From the NCBI GenBank assembly GCA_028717525.1, contig JAQUNT010000104.1, positions 1 through 7,311 on the forward strand: DNA of 7,311 nucleotides, given 5' to 3'. How positions within the stretch are numbered: the first letter of the stretch is position 1; every line of letters begins with the position of its first letter. This document shows, one piece after another, positions 5,618 through 7,311 of this stretch. The notes below the pieces were generated by a model that did not search any database, was not told where the DNA came from, and saw only the letters and a list, made by a program, of their open reading frames with translations. The DNA is from Elusimicrobiota bacterium (GTDB taxonomy: Bacteria; Elusimicrobiota; Elusimicrobia; UBA1565; UBA9628). The translations under genes were made by a program, and so were the position numbers.

Positions 5618-7311
5618 TCAGGAAGGCTCCGCCCGGGGGCCGCCCGCGGGCACGGCTTCCAGCATGGCCCAGAACTCCGCCGCCGTGCGGATGCGCTTCT
5701 CGGGGTCCGGCTGCAAAGCCCCATCGATGAGCAGGTCGAAGGAGCGCGGCAAGGACGGATCCAAAACCGAGGGTTTGAGGTAATCGGCCGCTATCTTCTG
5801 GGCCTGGCTGGCCGGCGGCGGGTAGGGGCGGCGGCCCGTCGCCATCTCATAGAGGCAGGTCCCCAGGGAATAGAGGTCGGATTCCGGACGGACCATGCCG
5901 TACTCCTGCTCGGGCGCCATGTAGTAGGGCGTGCCCGCCACCGTGTCGGTCACCGCGAAGTCCCGCCGGCGGCCGCTGAGGGTCTGCAGAGTGTCCTGCA
6001 CGCGCCGCGAGATGCCGAAATCCATCACCTTGACGAGGCCCTGGTCCGTGATCATGATGTTGGCGGGCTTGAGGTCGCGGTGCACCACGCGGCGGCTGTG
6101 CGCGAAATCCAGGGCCGCGCACACGGGCCGCAGGAGGTTGCGGCAGTCGACCAGCGGCAGCCGGCCCTGGACGGCGAGGAGTTCGTGGAGCGAGCGCCCG
6201 GAGAGGAACTCGAAGACCAGATAGAGCCCCCTCTCGTCGGACACGACGGAGTGGATGTCCACGATGTGGGGATGGTGCAGGGCCGCGACCGTGCGCGCCT
6301 CGTCGAGGAGCTGGGCCTTGGCCGCCGCGTCGATCTGGAACTCATCGAGGAGCATCTTGATGGCGACCTTGCGGCCCAGGGCCTTGTCCACCGCCTCGTA
6401 GACCACGCCCATGCCGCCCTGGCCCAGAGCCCTGCCGATGGTGTAGGAGTTGTCTATGGCGGATCTCACGCGCAGGTCGCGCACGCCCTGGCCCGCGGGA
6501 GCCTGGACCGCGGGCCGCGCCCAGCGGGCGCCGAAGATGTGCAGCAGCCCCAAGGCGATGAGCAGCCCGCCCACCGTGGAGCTCAGCAGGATGACCAGGA
6601 ATTGTTTGCTCCGAGGCGCGATCGGCGGCGCGTCCGCGCCGCCGCCCCGACGGCCGTCAGGGGATGCTTTGACCGTCGGGGTCTCCAGGCCGTAGGCCGC
6701 GGCCGCGTCGTGATAGACCGGCTCGAACTGGGGGTTGAGCTCGGCCGCCTTCTTGAGGTCGGCCGCCATGGCTTCGAAGTCCCCCATCTTCTCGTGGGCG
6801 AAGCCCCGGTTGGCGAAGGCGTAGGCGTTCTTGGGGTTGAGCTCGAGGGAATGGTTGGCGTCGGCCAGCGCGTCGTTGAAGCGCCCCAGGCGGTTGTAGG
6901 CGAAGGAGCGCGCGTCGCGCGCCGCGGTCTCGGTGGGGTTGAGGGTCAGGGCCTGGCTGGCGTTGGCGACCGCGTTGTCGTACTGGCCGATGAGGTTGTA
7001 GGCCGCCGCGCGGTAGTAGTAGGCCGCGGTGTTGTGGGGGTCCTCGGCCAGAGCCTTGTCCGCGGCCGCCACCGCGGCGTAGTAGTCCTTGAGCGCGATG
7101 CGGCCGGCCGCGTCGTGCAGGAGGCGCTGCACCGCCGCGGAGTTCATCGCGGCGGGCGGCTCCTGGCTGCGCGCCTGGACCTGGGTGAGCTGGGTCACCA
7201 TGCCGTGGTACTCGCGCTGGACCTCGACCTCCAGACGGCTCTTGAGGTCCGTGATGGTGGCCGGAGGCACGCGCCCCTCGGCCAGGCGCATGAGGGCATG
7301 GGCGGTGCGGT
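5618..7311 (-). CDS. TPR-containing transmembrane Ser/Thr protein kinase (Hanks type), N-terminus cut by window edge
   Basis: The frame is open through the window edge; numbering here is from the first in-window Met (7291), giving 557 aa. Residues 54-189 are four 34-residue TPRs, 229-254 are a transmembrane helix, and about 282-545 form a complete Hanks kinase: glycine loop GQGGMG (290-295), Lys312, helix-C Glu331, catalytic HRDLKPAN (404-411, Asp406), DFG (424-426) and APE (459-461). The RD-type loop and Thr/Ser-rich activation segment suggest activation by autophosphorylation. The kinase must be cytoplasmic, so if the helix is the only one crossed here, the TPRs face the periplasm; this needs a signal sequence or another membrane segment upstream of the window. 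PknB-type kinases have the opposite order (kinase, helix, sensor). Residues about 15-42 look helical, perhaps coiled coil. It heads or continues an operon with the 110-aa and PLC-barrel genes. Confidence 0.93.
   Translation of the reverse strand, partial: RTAHALMRLAEGRVPPATITDLKSRLEVEVQREYHGMVTQLTQVQARSQEPPAAMNSAAVQRLLHDAAGRIALKDYYAAVAAADKALAEDPHNTAAYYYRAAAYNLIGQYDNAVANASQALTLNPTETAARDARSFAYNRLGRFNDALADANHSLELNPKNAYAFANRGFAHEKMGDFEAMAADLKKAAELNPQFEPVYHDAAAAYGLETPTVKASPDGRRGGGADAPPIAPRSKQFLVILLSSTVGGLLIALGLLHIFGARWARPAVQAPAGQGVRDLRVRSAIDNSYTIGRALGQGGMGVVYEAVDKALGRKVAIKMLLDEFQIDAAAKAQLLDEARTVAALHHPHIVDIHSVVSDERGLYLVFEFLSGRSLHELLAVQGRLPLVDCRNLLRPVCAALDFAHSRRVVHRDLKPANIMITDQGLVKVMDFGISRRVQDTLQTLSGRRRDFAVTDTVAGTPYYMAPEQEYGMVRPESDLYSLGTCLYEMATGRRPYPPPASQAQKIAADYLKPSVLDPSLPRSFDLLIDGALQPDPEKRIRTAAEFWAMLEAVPAGGPRAEPS

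Noticed and set aside
5287..5724. Upstream extension of the PLC-barrel frame
   Set aside because: It overlaps the 110-aa gene and the kinase end in another frame, encodes Arg/Gly/Pro-rich sequence, and would bury the signal peptide.

Overview
The window is a GC-rich stretch of bacterial chromosome (strongly G/C at third codon positions throughout) holding seven protein-coding genes and one short divergent promoter region. A predicted outer-membrane beta-barrel points to a diderm (Gram-negative-type) bacterium. Hanks-type kinases with TPRs, TPR-carrying SGNH proteins and a high share of non-ATG starts fit GC-rich lineages such as Elusimicrobiota or Myxococcota, but this assignment is inference and the phylum is not proven by the sequence. 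No RNA genes, CRISPR arrays, insertion sequences or attachment sites were seen.

Layout. (1) 1-1996, minus strand: a compact three-gene unit read right to left, consisting of a 119-aa single-pass membrane protein of unknown function (1637-1996), a HAD-family phosphatase of the phosphoglycolate phosphatase type (974-1633), and an SGNH/GDSL hydrolase with TPR repeats (1-972, C-terminus outside the window). The SGNH gene has no ATG, GTG or TTG start that preserves its catalytic motif and appears to start at CTG. (2) 1997-2120: a divergent intergenic region with a perfect TATAAT for the leftward unit placed so that its mRNA may be leaderless, a sigma70-like promoter for the rightward gene, and overlapping inverted repeats that cover that promoter's -35 box. 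(3) 2121-3551, plus strand: an intact aldehyde dehydrogenase with an Arg where NAD-preferring enzymes usually have Glu. (4) 3553-7311, minus strand: a tightly packed three-gene operon, read right to left, made of a membrane Ser/Thr protein kinase with TPRs on the other side of its membrane segment (N-terminus outside the window), a 110-aa membrane-anchored protein of unknown function, and a 577-aa exported protein joining a zinc-dependent phospholipase C/P1-nuclease-like domain to what looks like a C-terminal outer-membrane beta-barrel.

The last operon is the most interesting part. The genes are separated by 2 nt and then overlap by 4 nt, so they are probably co-translated. Together they would span the envelope: a transmembrane kinase with a TPR region proposed to face the periplasm, a small anchored partner, and a secreted zinc-enzyme-like protein tethered in the outer membrane. 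This kinase/small protein/PLC-barrel set is the best candidate here for an undescribed envelope system. The functional link is inferred only from gene order and predicted architecture.
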